Positions 12,507-23,229 of a DNA stretch of 64,000 nt are shown one piece after another. Below the pieces are notes generated by a model. The model ran no database searches. It saw only the letters and a list, made by a program, of their open reading frames with translations, and was not told where the DNA came from. A program made the position numbers and the translations under genes. The DNA is from Monodelphis domestica (taxonomy: Eukaryota > Chordata > Mammalia > Didelphimorphia > Didelphidae): the NCBI RefSeq assembly GCF_027887165.1, contig NC_077235.1, positions 7,572,378 through 7,636,377 on the forward strand, given 5' to 3'. The first letter of the stretch is position 1. Each line of letters opens with the position of its first letter.

Positions 12507-13455
12507 GACTAGAAGATTAAGAAAATATCCCAAATGCCTCTCAAGACTCAGCAAATCTCCTCAGGACAACTGTATGGGGTTATTCAAAATGCCTTAAGTT
12601 GTTCCTTCAGGATATGCAAGGGAAGGTCTTTCATGTCCCAACAGCACTGTCCACTGAGAAAGTGAGGGGGAAATGAGGAATATTACCCATTACAGAAACA
12701 TTTTTGTTACCTAGGAGGCTACTAATGGAATCACAGAGCAGCAAAGAACCTCAGAAGATCACCTTGTCTAACCACTGGTGCCTGAATATCACTTCATCTA
12801 GGGAAACAGGAGCTACAGTGAATCTCTAGAGTATGAGAACTGATATTAAAAGTTATCCCTTAGTCTCACAATGTTAGAGCCCCAGTCTTTTACAGGTGGG
12901 GAAACTGCCCAGTAAAGCCATACATCCAGTTAGAGAAAGTATACTTGAATTGCACTCCAGGCTTGTCCCATGTGGTTTTTCCCAGTGGGCAAACAGAAAA
13001 TGCCTTCCCTGGTTCCTGATCCTCTGCTGGCTTCAGTGAATTGTTATCATGGGCTGGAGCAAAGGATTTAGGAAAAATTCCAAACTGTATTTTGCCAAGG
13101 ACACAGGTTCCTGGTCTGTGGTGAGAGCCATGCTAGAGCTATTTGCAAAGGTTCCCCAATTCTTCTACCCCCCTCCACGTTCCTCACCTCTACTGCAAGG
13201 CCGAGAGTGTGAAGGCCACTTGTTGGCTCATGGGGGAGAAAACAAGCTCTTCTCTCAAATACCGCCTGCAGCTGGGTCCCACACTTGGACATGGGACTTG
13301 GCAGGCTGACTGCTTTCAAAAATGCTCAAGAGCCGTTCAATAGGCTGCCAAGCCATGTCGCAATACTGGACTTTGGGATAGCCCAGGCTTGGGCAAGTGC
13401 AATCTATGAAAGGTTGTTCAGATTCTTGTTCAGAATCGATCCTTGCATTGGAAAC

Positions 13456-13920
13456 GGGGGGGGGGGGGCAGAGAAGAGACAGAGACAGACAGACAGACAG
13501 AGAGGAGGAGAGAGAGCAAGAAGGGGGGAGAGAGAGATTGGGAGACAGAGGGAGAGAGACAGAGACAGAGACAGAGAGATATGGAGGGAGGGAGAGAGAG
13601 ACAAAGAGAGAGAGGGAGAGAGAGATACAGAGGGAGGGAGACAGAGAGAGAGAGATGGAGAGCCAGAGACATAGAGGGAGGGAGAGAGAGGAGGGAGGAA
13701 GAGAGACAGAGATACAGAGACAGAGACAGACAGACAGAGAGGAGGAAAGAGAATGAGGAGAGAGGAGAGAGAGAGTAAGGGAGAGACAGAGACACAGAGA
13801 TAGACACAGAGACACAGAGAGAGATTGAGAGAGGGAGAGAGAAAAAAAAGAGAGAAAGAAAGAAAGAAGGAAAGGTGGAAAGAAAGAAAGAAGGAAGGAA
13901 GAAATGAAGAAACAAAGAAA
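13456..13920 (+). repeat. long polypurine tract (GA, GACA, GGGA, GAAA units)
   Basis: A run of 13 G (13456-13468) is followed by about 450 bp of almost pure purine on the + strand with changing unit types, ending in GAAA/GGAA repeats. All open frames here, on either strand, are repeat translations. Confidence 0.95.
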
Positions 13921-14382
13921 TCTAATTCACTGGCAACAATCTAAGAATATTTATACACTACTAGAATTTTAAGAAGGTTTTTAAATTCATGGGGAAATGA
14001 TCAGATATCTAGAGATTCTGAGCCTAATAGGCCCTTAGAGATTATCTAGCCCAAGTCCTTCATTAAAAGGAAGTTGATGACACTCAGGGCATAACTCTCT
14101 TCTTTGAAAGGGACACTCTGGAGCACAGCTGTCGAGTTCTGCTTTAACATATCCCTTAGGACTTTGGTAATTGCCAGAATCTTGGGGTGCATGGGCCACG
14201 GGGATGGCTGAGTCCTAAGATGTTACCGTACAGCTGGGCCTGGAGTAAAAATCAGTTCTCATGTAAATGGAAGAAGGGAAAATAAGAACCATTGTCATTT
14301 CTACAGTACTTTATGATGACCAAGATACTTTCTACCCAATAGCCTTGTATCACTGTCATATAGTACTAACTGAGGTTCAGGG

Positions 14383-14408
14383 AGAGAGAGAGAGAGAGAG
14401 AGAGAGAT
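14383..14408 (+). repeat. (GA)n microsatellite
   Basis: About a dozen uninterrupted GA units follow gttcaggg. Confidence 0.95.
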
Positions 14409-15079
14409 GAAGAAAAGGAGGCAATACGACCCCATAAAAGAAGCACTGGAGTCCAAGGACTTGGCTTCTAATTCTGACTCTGGGCAGATGTCTGAGGCCC
14501 ATTCGAGTCTCAAACAAACAATCTTCTGAAACATTAATTTGTTTCAGGTCACACTGATAAATTAAGTGGCACAGCTGGAATTCGAATGGAGATCTCATGA
14601 CTTTGTGGCAAGGGATTTTTCTCTCTTTCACTCACGGTCAGAGAATGCTTGGCAACAAAATCATCTGGTTAATTGAGGGTCAGCGTCATTATGGAACAAA
14701 AAGCCCTTTGGGCTCCTAGAATGCCGTTTAGTTGTGTCTATCCCTACTGGTTCGTCTCCTGCTTCCTTTCCCTTTTTGCTTTCTAAAGAAATACAGCACT
14801 TTGCCAGGCTGAAATCTTCAAATTATTCACCAGATCATCGGTCATGGGAATCCAAAGTTAAAATGGCCCCAGATATGAGCTGCGTAGACCAAGAGGCACG
14901 GAGTTCCTGAAGTCCATGGCAGCTGGATTAGGATTTTAGGCAGCACGAGGTGGTCCTGGAACACTGGTGCATCCATCCTCAGGAGTGGGGGCTGTTTCAG
15001 AGAGGCAGCCAAGAACGTAGAAATCCAGTGCTACTTTGAATGACCCCTCATTTCCTTCCTGAGTGTGGTCACTCCCTCC

Positions 15080-16055
15080 ACCTACTCATGTGTAACCCTC
15101 AACTTTCTCTGGCTCGAGGCCCAAATCCTCAACTGGACAACCTGGATGTTCCATAGGCAGCTTAAAACCAAACGTGTCCAAAGCACAGATCAGCATGTTT
15201 CCCCCTAGGAAACCCCCTCCATAGTCAAGCGAGTGCACAGCTTCAGTCGTCTTTGCTTCTTCTCTCTGCTCTTCCCCCCGCATCGGAGCTGTAGCCAAGT
15301 CTCATTGATTTGAACTCCACATCTCCTCTCTCCACTCACACAGCCAACATCCTAGGTTAGGCCCACATCACCTCTCCTCTGCTCTATGGCAATCGCTGCT
15401 CAATTGTTCTCTCTGCATCCAAGTTTCCCCCTTTTGCAGTCCATCTTCTGCACAGCCTCAGAGGATTTTTCTGAAAGCCCAAATCTACCAACTTCAGAAA
15501 CTTCAATGGATTCTTCATGCCTTTATGATAAAAATCCAACTTCTCTGTTTGGCATTTAAAATCCTTTAAAATCTTCTTATATTTTGGGTTCACAGACTTA
15601 TTTTATATTCCGTATTCCTCTCGCATGCTCTATTCCAGCCAAACTGGCCTAATTGCTGTTGCCTTGAATTTGGCATTCTAGTTCCCACCTCCATACCTTT
15701 GCATTGGCTGTTCCACTCATCTTGAATGTTGTCTCTCCTTGCCTCGACCTCTTGGAATTCTTCTTTTCCTTCAAGACTTCACTCTGGTGCTACCTCCAAA
15801 ATGAGGCCTTCTCTGTTCTTTGCCTCTGCCTCTGGCTAGCCCTGCGACATTAGTGTTCTCTCTCTCTGGAATTGTTTCTATTTTCTTCTCTGTGGATACA
15901 TTACAGCCTCACAAATGAATATAACAATATAATATATGATATAATGTATAAGGATGTAAGTGGGAAGGAATTGTTTCATTTTGGGCACCAGAATCTCACA
16001 TAATACCTGGCACAGAGTTCATGCTTAATCAATGTTTACTGAATTATATTTTTAA
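15080..16055 (+). mobile_element. L2 LINE, 3' portion
   Basis: A pyrimidine-rich stretch of nearly 1 kb follows the L2 3' order: end of ORF2 (ttcttcatgcctttatgat, aaaatccaac), tccagccaaactggcct, ccttgaattt, then ttcttttccttcaagacttc. The tail is cacataatacctggcacag and tgcttaatcaatgtttact. Its coding part is broken by stops. Confidence 0.7.
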
Positions 16056-16139
16056 AAACACTCCTTATGCTTTTTCATCTTGTATTATAATACTCCTGTC
16101 CATAGGATTTGGAGATGGAAGAGATTGTTCTGTCTTACT

Positions 16140-16270
16140 CCTTCATTTGTAGTTGAGGAAACTGAGGCCTAGAAAGGCGTGTAAGTGCCTTGCCCTATCT
16201 AGGTCACACAAGGATTATGAGGTAGAATCTTAGCTCTAAGCCTCCTTCACCAACTCTGAATCCAGGACTC
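16140..16270 (-). mobile_element. MIR-like remnant, minus strand
   Basis: It contains gttgaggaaactgaggccta, then gtgccttgccctatctaggt and cacaaggattatgagg, the reversed MIR tail-to-body order. Confidence 0.55.
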
Positions 16271-16640
16271 TCTTCTTCATCAAGACATACTTTATTTTGA
16301 CTCAAGTTCTCCCTAGGCTAGCTGCCAGCAGAATAACCCTCTACTGTGTGGGGATCAATTTCCCTTTAGATCAAAATGGTCATTTCTATAGATTGGACAT
16401 GCCATGAGAAAGCTTAAGAAGTTCTTTGGAATTGACAAATAAAGTGGTCAATCATTTTGCCAGGTTTCCTACCTTTGTTTCTTCCCATATCCCAACAACA
16501 AAGATCTGAGTCTGCTAAAACTAATCTGCCCCCACGACAGCATTCACCAGACCTTTAACTTGGACTTGGGTTTTACTGCTACTAAGGGTCATGGGTGGTG
16601 GAAGAGCCATTAGAAAGGCATAGGGTCTTATGTACCTAGT

Positions 16641-16871
16641 TTAGTGATGGTGAATCTTTTAGAGACCAAGTGCCCAAACTGCAACCTCATACCTCATTTG
16701 AGGCCTACCCCCATCTTACCCCAGACAGGGATGGAGGAAGTGCTTCCATTGGGCTAATGGAAAAAGCTGGGTGATGGTAGAAATGTCCTCAGGTAGGCAT
16801 GGAGAGAAAGAAGGGAGCAGCCTCTTCTGGCATGCTCTGGCACATGTGCCATAGATAGGTTCACCAACATG
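16641..16871. mobile_element. hAT-type non-autonomous element, second family member
   Basis: The left end ttagtgatggtgaatct and right end ataggttcaccaacatg form imperfect terminal inverted repeats. The flanks tacctagt (16633-16640) and gacctagg (16872-16879) match at 6 of 8 and share CCTAG. The interior near the left end differs from the 12205 copy, so it is a related subfamily. Confidence 0.65.
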
Positions 16872-17388
16872 GACCTAGGGCAAGTGTCACAGAATAGAAA
16901 TAAATATAAATTTATCTAACTTAAACTAAGGCCAGAGGTCTCTTTGGGAAGCAAACAGAAGCTCTAGGGCCAGTGTGAAGGAAGAGCTTATCTTTGGCCT
17001 GTGAAAGACTGCAAATATATTCAGCAGGTTTTCTATTTAGTTCTCTATTTAGGGGCACATCTCTGGCTGCTGCACCTTAGTTGTGACTCCAGCTTGGGAA
17101 GAAAGAGTATAGGGGAGAAACAGGAAAGTAGTCTGATGTGATAAGAATGGTTGTGGTGGTGGTAGTAGTAGTACAGTCAGCGAAGGTCTTTGGAGTCAGG
17201 AGAGCCTGGATTGGACGTGAGAGGAAAGAGAAGGCTGGTTGTTTCCTGACTTTTTAATGGCAGACTTCCCAAGCAGAATTAAGTCTTGATAGAAGGATGG
17301 AAGTAAAGCAATTTGGCTTAATCAGTGAAAAAAATAAGGCCCTTTTTTTTTGTTACTAGGACTGTGCTATGGCTACAGGGTATTTATT

Positions 17389-18058
17389 GTGTTAAATAAT
17401 TAATACTGTAGCTCTCTCTGAGGTGAGAGAAGCCACAAGGTAGGAAGATAGAGACAGGATAGAAGTTTTGATACCACGAGGGAAGTGACGGAGTCCTAGT
17501 AGAGATATGAGGTGTTCAGGATGAGTCTTTATTAATTATCAATGAGCCACAGCTAAGCTCTGATCAAAGGACCAATTCAGTAGGCTTTTCCAGTCCTGAG
17601 ATCCATACCACATAGGTCAGAGAGGTGAATAGAGAAAGATTAAAGATGGAGCTTGGCCAGAGGCCAAGCTCCTGCAAGGACAGCCATCAGGTAGCCTGAA
17701 AGAGAAGGAGCGAGCAGAGAGCAGAGAGAGCAGAGAGCAGAGAGAGCGAAGGCGGAGCCTGCTGGGCTAGATATAGTTTTTGATATGCAAATATACACAG
17801 TACATAGGGATGATTCTCATTGGTTAATGACAAGGCATAGGTGTGGTTTCTCTTAACCAGGTGAGAACAAAGAAACCTGTTTTCCCGCCTAACCTGGGAG
17901 AAGCTGGGGTCAAGGGTCATAGGCCTTCCCAGCCATGAGCACTACTGAGCATGCCCAAGACTGAGCAATCTGCACATACTGTTTTCCCCTTGCCCATATC
18001 CAGGAAGCGGTCTGCTACAAATACCCTCAAAATATACTGTTATACTTAATATAACACA
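17389..18058 (-). mobile_element. solo LTR of an endogenous retrovirus, minus strand
   Basis: The ends are TGTGTTA (17389) and TAACACA (18058), a 7-bp inverted repeat. On the minus strand I see a CCAAT box (complement of attgg, about 17819), a TATA-like signal (complement of atatag, about 17771), a cluster of gctctctg units (17705-17750), and an AATAAA (complement of TTTATT, 17528-17533). This is a complete LTR layout of about 670 bp. No flanking duplication matches, and no primer-binding site, polypurine tract or viral reading frame is adjacent. It is unrelated in sequence to the LTR at 2109. Confidence 0.7.
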
Positions 18059-18059
18059 T

Positions 18060-18263
18060 GTGGTAACAATTGTCGATGGCCAACATACGACTGTCTCCAA
18101 AGCTCATTCGTTTGTTCAGTTAAATGAAGTAGAGGATGCACGTCAAGACCAGAGTTTTAAAAAAAGATTTCGAAGAGATGAAATATCAAAGCTCGTGAGA
18201 AAGGAAGAAAGGATGGCGAGGCACCAGGTGGCATTAGTTGGACCTTCAGAAAAACAAAAATAA
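18060..18263 (+). other. unrecognised 67-codon open frame beside the LTR
   Basis: The frame starts right at the LTR edge and encodes a charged, Lys/Arg/Glu-rich peptide with stretches such as KKRFRRDEISKLVRKEERMA that look like an amphipathic helix. I do not recognise it. An AATAAA-type signal follows near 18386. It could be part of a processed gene copy cut by the LTR, or chance. No start context, splice sites or longer frame supports a live gene. Confidence 0.2.
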
Positions 18264-18430
18264 TGACAGACAATCGTATGAGAGGCCACTTCTAAAAGCC
18301 ATGTTTGGGGTGAACCTTTGGGAACCAGTACCCACAGAAATTTAGACCTAATTTAGGTAGGAACATTTTCCCCAGGCTCTTTTACCAATAAAAACCAACT
18401 CTAATGCAATAGAAAATGGGTGATTGTTTG

Positions 18431-18629
18431 GGGGCAGCTGGGTAGTTCAGTGGATTGAGAGCCAGGCCCAGAGATGGGAGGTCCTGGGTTCAAATCTGGC
18501 CCCAGACACTTCCTAGCTGTGTGAATCTGGGCAAGTCACTTGACCGCCACTGCCTAGCCCTTACCACTCTTCTGCCTTGTAACAATGCACAGTATTGATT
18601 TCAAGATGGAAGGTCAGGGTTATATATAA
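18431..18629 (+). mobile_element. marsupial tRNA-derived SINE, plus strand
   Basis: Head ggggcagctgggtagttcag (A-box-like), then tcctgggttcaaatctgg (B box), tttcaagatggaaggtcagg and an AT-rich tail. It is flanked by aaaatgggtgatt (18413-18425) and aaaatgggagatt (18630-18642), a 13-bp duplication with one mismatch. Confidence 0.9.
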
Positions 18630-19059
18630 AAAATGGGAGATTTAGAGTGGGATTCTAGTATTCCTCCTAGTAGCTTTTGAAAGTTTCAGATTTGTCTTGT
18701 TCCTCATTCCCCATTAGTTGATTGTGTAGTCTCTCTTTAATTCATTTCCTCCTTGGGGAGAATCAAAAGGGCAGGCCCTCCCAAATGCTTCATCACCTGC
18801 ACATCTGCCAATCTCTTATTTCAGATATGGGTTTAAGTGATTGATTTCGTCAACCTTTTCAAAACTATTCTAAGAAACATCACCAAAAGCTACCGTATTC
18901 ATTTATGCAACAAGGATGGGTCCCTGCTGGCAGATCTCTGGGAGGGAGCAACACAGAATGGCCAAGCGTGGATGGCTGAGACCTGAGTTGTTGGAGAGAA
19001 TACTCCCAATGCTGAGATCTTGGAAGTATTTAGTGAGTATTCATTGGGTGTCTACTAGG

Positions 19060-19860
19060 TATCGGTTAGTGGGCCAACTACTGGGACCATAAAAACACAT
19101 CTCCAGGAACTTAGATTCTGCTCTGAAGGGATAGAACATTTACGGAGGAGTAAGCATTTCTGAAGTCCTTACTACATAGGAGGCACTGTGCTAAATGCCG
19201 GGGATACAAATCTAAGCAAGGAAGACAGTGCCCAGCCTCAAGAAGCTTATTGTCTAAGGGAGGAAGACAACACATAAAGGGTCCCTGGAAAGTGAACACA
19301 GGGTAGAGAAGGGGATCTGCCCAAGCCCAAGGCAGGAGAAGGATGAGGACGGAAAGGAATCAGCACTGGGTTAAGCACTCTTTTACCAATACACTCTCAC
19401 TTGCTATGGAATAAAGCAAAGTGTGGCTGGGGCCCCTGATGAGAATGTGCCAATGAGGAGAGTGAGATCCCAAGGTGAGGAGGAAGAAGGGGAGAAGAGG
19501 AGAAGTAAGCAGAAGGCAGAGCCAGGGAAGATCAGGAAAGAGTTGCTCTAAGAGATTGCTCTGAGGTTGTGCTTTGAAGGTTGATGAGTATTATACGACG
19601 CAGAGATGAAGAAGAGAAAGAATATTCCAGGCATATGGGAGTGGGGTGGGACAGACTGGACAAAATCATGGAGGTGGGCACCAGAATGCTAGGTTTGGAG
19701 AACATCAAAGAGGCCAATTTGGCTGGAGCCACAAGTGCCTGAATGGGAAAAAATGAAATTGGGCTGGAAAGGGAGGCTAGGGACAGCTGCTGAAAGCCTT
19801 TCCACGTCAAAATGAGAAGCATGGACTATTTTAGAGGCAGTTGGGAACCACCTAGAGTCC
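19060..19860 (-). mobile_element. old CR1/L2-clade LINE remnants, minus strand
   Basis: 19140-19290 has the common block ggaggcactgtgctaaatgc, ggggatacaaa, agaagcttattgtctaaggg. 19540-19860 has gaatattccaggcat, ggccaatttggctggagcc and related phrases. These blocks recur at 21240, 40790, 43200, 53225, 58130 and 60385. I read them as antisense L2-like coding sequence; the family name is uncertain. Confidence 0.5.
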
Positions 19861-19983
19861 TCAATCATTTGGGGCAGGTCCCCAAGTAGCAAAGGACCCC
19901 CTCTCCTTCCCCAAGGCAAACTCTGGGTGATGGACATGCTCACCTGTTTCATCAGACACGCTTGTCTTCCCACCAATGACCAT

Positions 19984-20007
19984 TACACACACACACACAC
20001 ACACACG
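19984..20007 (+). repeat. (CA)n microsatellite
   Basis: About a dozen pure AC/CA units before cgtaacc. Confidence 0.95.
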
Positions 20008-20383
20008 TAACCAGGCTATACCTCTGAAGGGATGAAGAAGTTGGCACAAGATTCCGTTTCCAAAAGCTTTGGCAGAGGGCAGGAGGATCAGCTTCCTTCT
20101 ACTTTGCTCTCCTTATCCAACGGCCCAACTACTTCTCTTAGACTGCAGCCTCTCCATGCCTTTGGGAAGTGGGGAAGTCCAAGGGTTTCACCACATGGAT
20201 GGCCTGGGCCCGGAGAGGGGGAGGTCCCAAGACACGGAAGGTGGAGAAGGCCTGCTCCTTGGAGCCATGGAAGGAGTGCACAGAAAACGGAACTGCTCCC
20301 AGCAAGGCAATGTAGAGGCACCACCAATATTTCCATTCCTTCCCTCTATAAACCACGCAGCTTAGTGCTTAGTGAGTAAGAAT

Positions 20384-20419
20384 AAATGAATGAATGAATG
20401 AATGAATGAATGAATGAAA
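20384..20419 (+). repeat. (AATG)n tetranucleotide repeat
   Basis: About eight tandem AATG units after gaataa. This may have grown from the tail of an old LINE. Confidence 0.9.
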
Positions 20420-20954
20420 AGAAGAAACTAGCAATCAGGGTATTCCCCCCACCCCCCAGTCTCCAAATGGCCTCACATTGTTTCAGAGTCTTCACCTCCC
20501 TGACTCCCCACCGAGAAACGAATCCTTAAAAGGTGACTTGTGGGAGGGTTTCATGCTGCATTTTCAAGCATCAGAATGCTTAGGTCCACTTTCCACATCT
20601 ACAAAGTTGACAAAAGAACCCAACAACCACACAGACCTTGTACTCTGGAGCTTCTGGGTCATGTGACCAACAAGCAGGCAAACTAGGCATTTTTTCCTGG
20701 CCCAAATTATTTCTCAAAAAGCTTTGAAAAGAGGAATTATGTGCCAGATGTGAAACAATGACAGCTCAATTTGCAGGACAAGAGAGTAAAACTTTTAGGT
20801 AAAAACCTCAGTGAATGTTCTGGGCCATAAATGTGCCCAGTCTGCTGAGAGCACAGTGTATAAGGAAGGGCATAATGCTAGAAAATATAGCCTCGTTCCA
20901 CAGGGGGAAGTTTTTGAATGCCAATCAAAGACATCTGAATTATCCTCCCCTGCC

Positions 20955-21155
20955 TTTTCTTTTAAACACTTACTTACCTTCTGTCTTGGAGTCAATACTG
21001 TGTATTGGTTCCAAGGCAGAATGGTAAGGGCTAGGCTATGGGGGCTAAGTGACTTGCCCAGGGTCACCCACCTAGGAAGTGTCTGAGGCCAGATTGGAAC
21101 CCAGGACCTCCCATCTCTGGGCCCCACTCTATCCACTGAGATACCCAACTGCCCA
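20955..21155 (-). mobile_element. marsupial tRNA-derived SINE, minus strand
   Basis: It runs from tttaaacacttacttacctt through gtaagggctaggctatgg, tgacttgcccagggtcaccc and caggacctcccatctctggg to tatccactgagatacccaac. The flanks share tgccttt on both sides, a weak target duplication. Confidence 0.85.
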
Positions 21156-21239
21156 GACTACATTGCCTTTTGGGCAGAGCAATGGCCTGCGTAGGTCTAT
21201 GCACCATGCTATGAAGGGCGGACTGCTTGGCGGAAAGAA

Positions 21240-21540
21240 GGGGCCCCCTAAGATCTCTTAGGAGGCTATTATGATAGTCCAGACAGGTGGGAATGAGGGT
21301 CAATGCTAGGGTACTGCCAGTGGAAAGAGACTGAAGCAGATTGGTTTGAGAGAAGTTGTGGGAAGAGAATCCACAGGCCACAATAATGGATTCCTTCTAA
21401 AACACAAGGGAGAGAGGAGAGTTAAGAGAGCCCCTAGATTCTAAACAGGGGAGGCAAAGCCATGGAGGAGGAGGCCCAAAGGAGGAGCTGCTCTCTAGGC
21501 AAAGCTAAATCAATGAGCTTGGTTGGAACATGCCAAATGG
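21240..21540 (-). mobile_element. old CR1/L2-clade LINE remnant, minus strand
   Basis: It carries ggaggctattatgatagtcc followed by caggtgggaatgagggtc, a block typical of antisense L2-like RT sequence. It is diverged, with no open frame. Confidence 0.45.
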
Positions 21541-21927
21541 AATGGGTTGTATCAGTGGGACACTATTCAGAGAGGTCCTAAAATCAGTTCCTTTCCAAGG
21601 CTAAGAGACTGAATGAGTGGGATCGAGGGGCCAGGACAATAGGGAATTCCCTGCAAGAGTATCCATACAAGAGATCTCAATGTGGCCTTTTGGTTTCAGG
21701 GATGCAGAGAATGGCTTTTCCATACGCCAAAGATGAGAATGTCAAAAGTCAGTCTTTACCAGTGGAGTAAGAGAAATCAGAAACCTCCTCAGTCCTAATG
21801 CCCGACAGGTCTTGGGCACTCTGTCTCCTGCCTTCTTACTCTCCCTCCCCTCCGCCCATTCCGTGTCCATCTCATGGACCTATTGCTATGTGTCTACATC
21901 AGAACAACTATGAGAAGTGAATGATCT

Positions 21928-22023
21928 TTGCACTACTGCAAATATATGGAATAACATGGAAATGATACATGTATAACCCAGTGGAAATGCTTGTCGGATT
22001 GGGGGGGATCATGAATCATGGAA
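21928..22023 (+). mobile_element. 96-bp severely 5'-truncated L1 tail
   Basis: Only the last part of an L1 3' UTR is present (acatgtataacccagtgg, aaatgcttgtc). It is flanked by a perfect 13-bp duplication, aagtgaatgatct, at 21915-21927 and 22024-22036. Confidence 0.85.
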
Positions 22024-22939
22024 AAGTGAATGATCTAGTTCAGCCATTGGCTATATTGTTCTCCTCACACAGCCTCCCTGCCTGCACCCCACCAAACTGC
22101 ACTCAAGGCCAAACAACCAGGTTTACTGGATTTCATTTTCACTGAACTGAGGACAAAGATCTTGCAGACACTCTAATTGGTTAGGCTATGTGGTCCTGAG
22201 CTAATGGAGACTGTATTCCTAGTGCCAAATGTCCAGGGGCAGGTGCCTAGCTCATGGACAGTCTTTCCCACAGTCAGGACTGTCCTTAGGGCAGCTCGGC
22301 CTTGGCACGTGTTCAAGAGTTTCAGTGGCCTTAGATGTGGGCACCTGTTTTCTGAGGAGGCGGAGGAATGACCCTGGGGCGAGCTGTTTCTTGTAATTAA
22401 CCTCAAGATGATATACAGTCAGTGGCTTTGGGAGGTGGCATGTATCTCAGGATGGGCAATCGGCTCACCTAGGACACTCATAAATATCCAGAGAACAACC
22501 TTGACTAGGTAGAGATTAAACCTTGTGCAGAAATTACATGGCAGAAATGCCCTGTGCAATTTTTTCACATGCAAACATGAGGCTACGTCCTCTAAAGAGG
22601 CAAGCAAATAGGGCTACGGTAAACTAGGCTTGTACTAAAGTTCCTCCTACTTTGGAAAACAGTCTCCCCAAATGCAGGGTGCACTCACAGTTACTGTGGA
22701 TGACAACAATGGAGAGAGGAGCAGCTGCCCTTGGCATAAAAAGAGACTCGAGTTCAAGTCTTTCCTCTGGTTGGATAACTCTGGGCTATTCTACAATGCT
22801 GACAAATTGGAGGAGGAAGGAGGAGGGTCCACCTTCCCTGGCCCAGGGAGTTCCTCACTGGGAGTCTTTATGCTAATGAAGTCACAGGTCCAGTAAAATA
22901 ATAATAATAATTCTAACTTGGATGATGCATAGCAGGGAC

Positions 22940-23225
22940 TTGGGATGTTCTTCCTCGTCTGCTCTGCCTCCTGGTTCCCCTGACCTCCTTCAAGATGCAG
23001 CCCTAAATCCCCCTTGTACAGAAGGCCCTTCCTAGTCTCTCACCCTGCCCTTCCACTCCCCATTGCTAGTGCCATCCCTTTGAAATTGCCTTCCATTTCT
23101 CCTGCCTATACCTTGTGTGTACATAGTTTTTTACGTGCTTCCTCCTCCATTAGACTGGATGCTCTTTGAGGGCAGGGACTACCCTTTAGCTTTCTTTGAC
23201 CCTCTGTAGAATTAGAATCTGCTCC
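22940..23225 (+). mobile_element. L2 LINE 3' end
   Basis: It has gacctccttcaagatgcag, the middle tgtgtgtacatagtttttta, then ttagactggatgctctttga and gggcagggacta, the standard L2 3' UTR order. Confidence 0.65.
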
Positions 23226-23229
23226 CCAG

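Noticed and set aside
13255..13915. Overlapping open frames up to 186 codons on both strands
   Set aside because: They read through the polypurine tract; the Arg/Glu or Ser/Leu runs come from the repeat.
18431..18520. tRNA-like A and B boxes that could be read as a tRNA gene
   Set aside because: They are the head of a SINE with tail and target duplication; no cloverleaf with a proper acceptor stem is evident.
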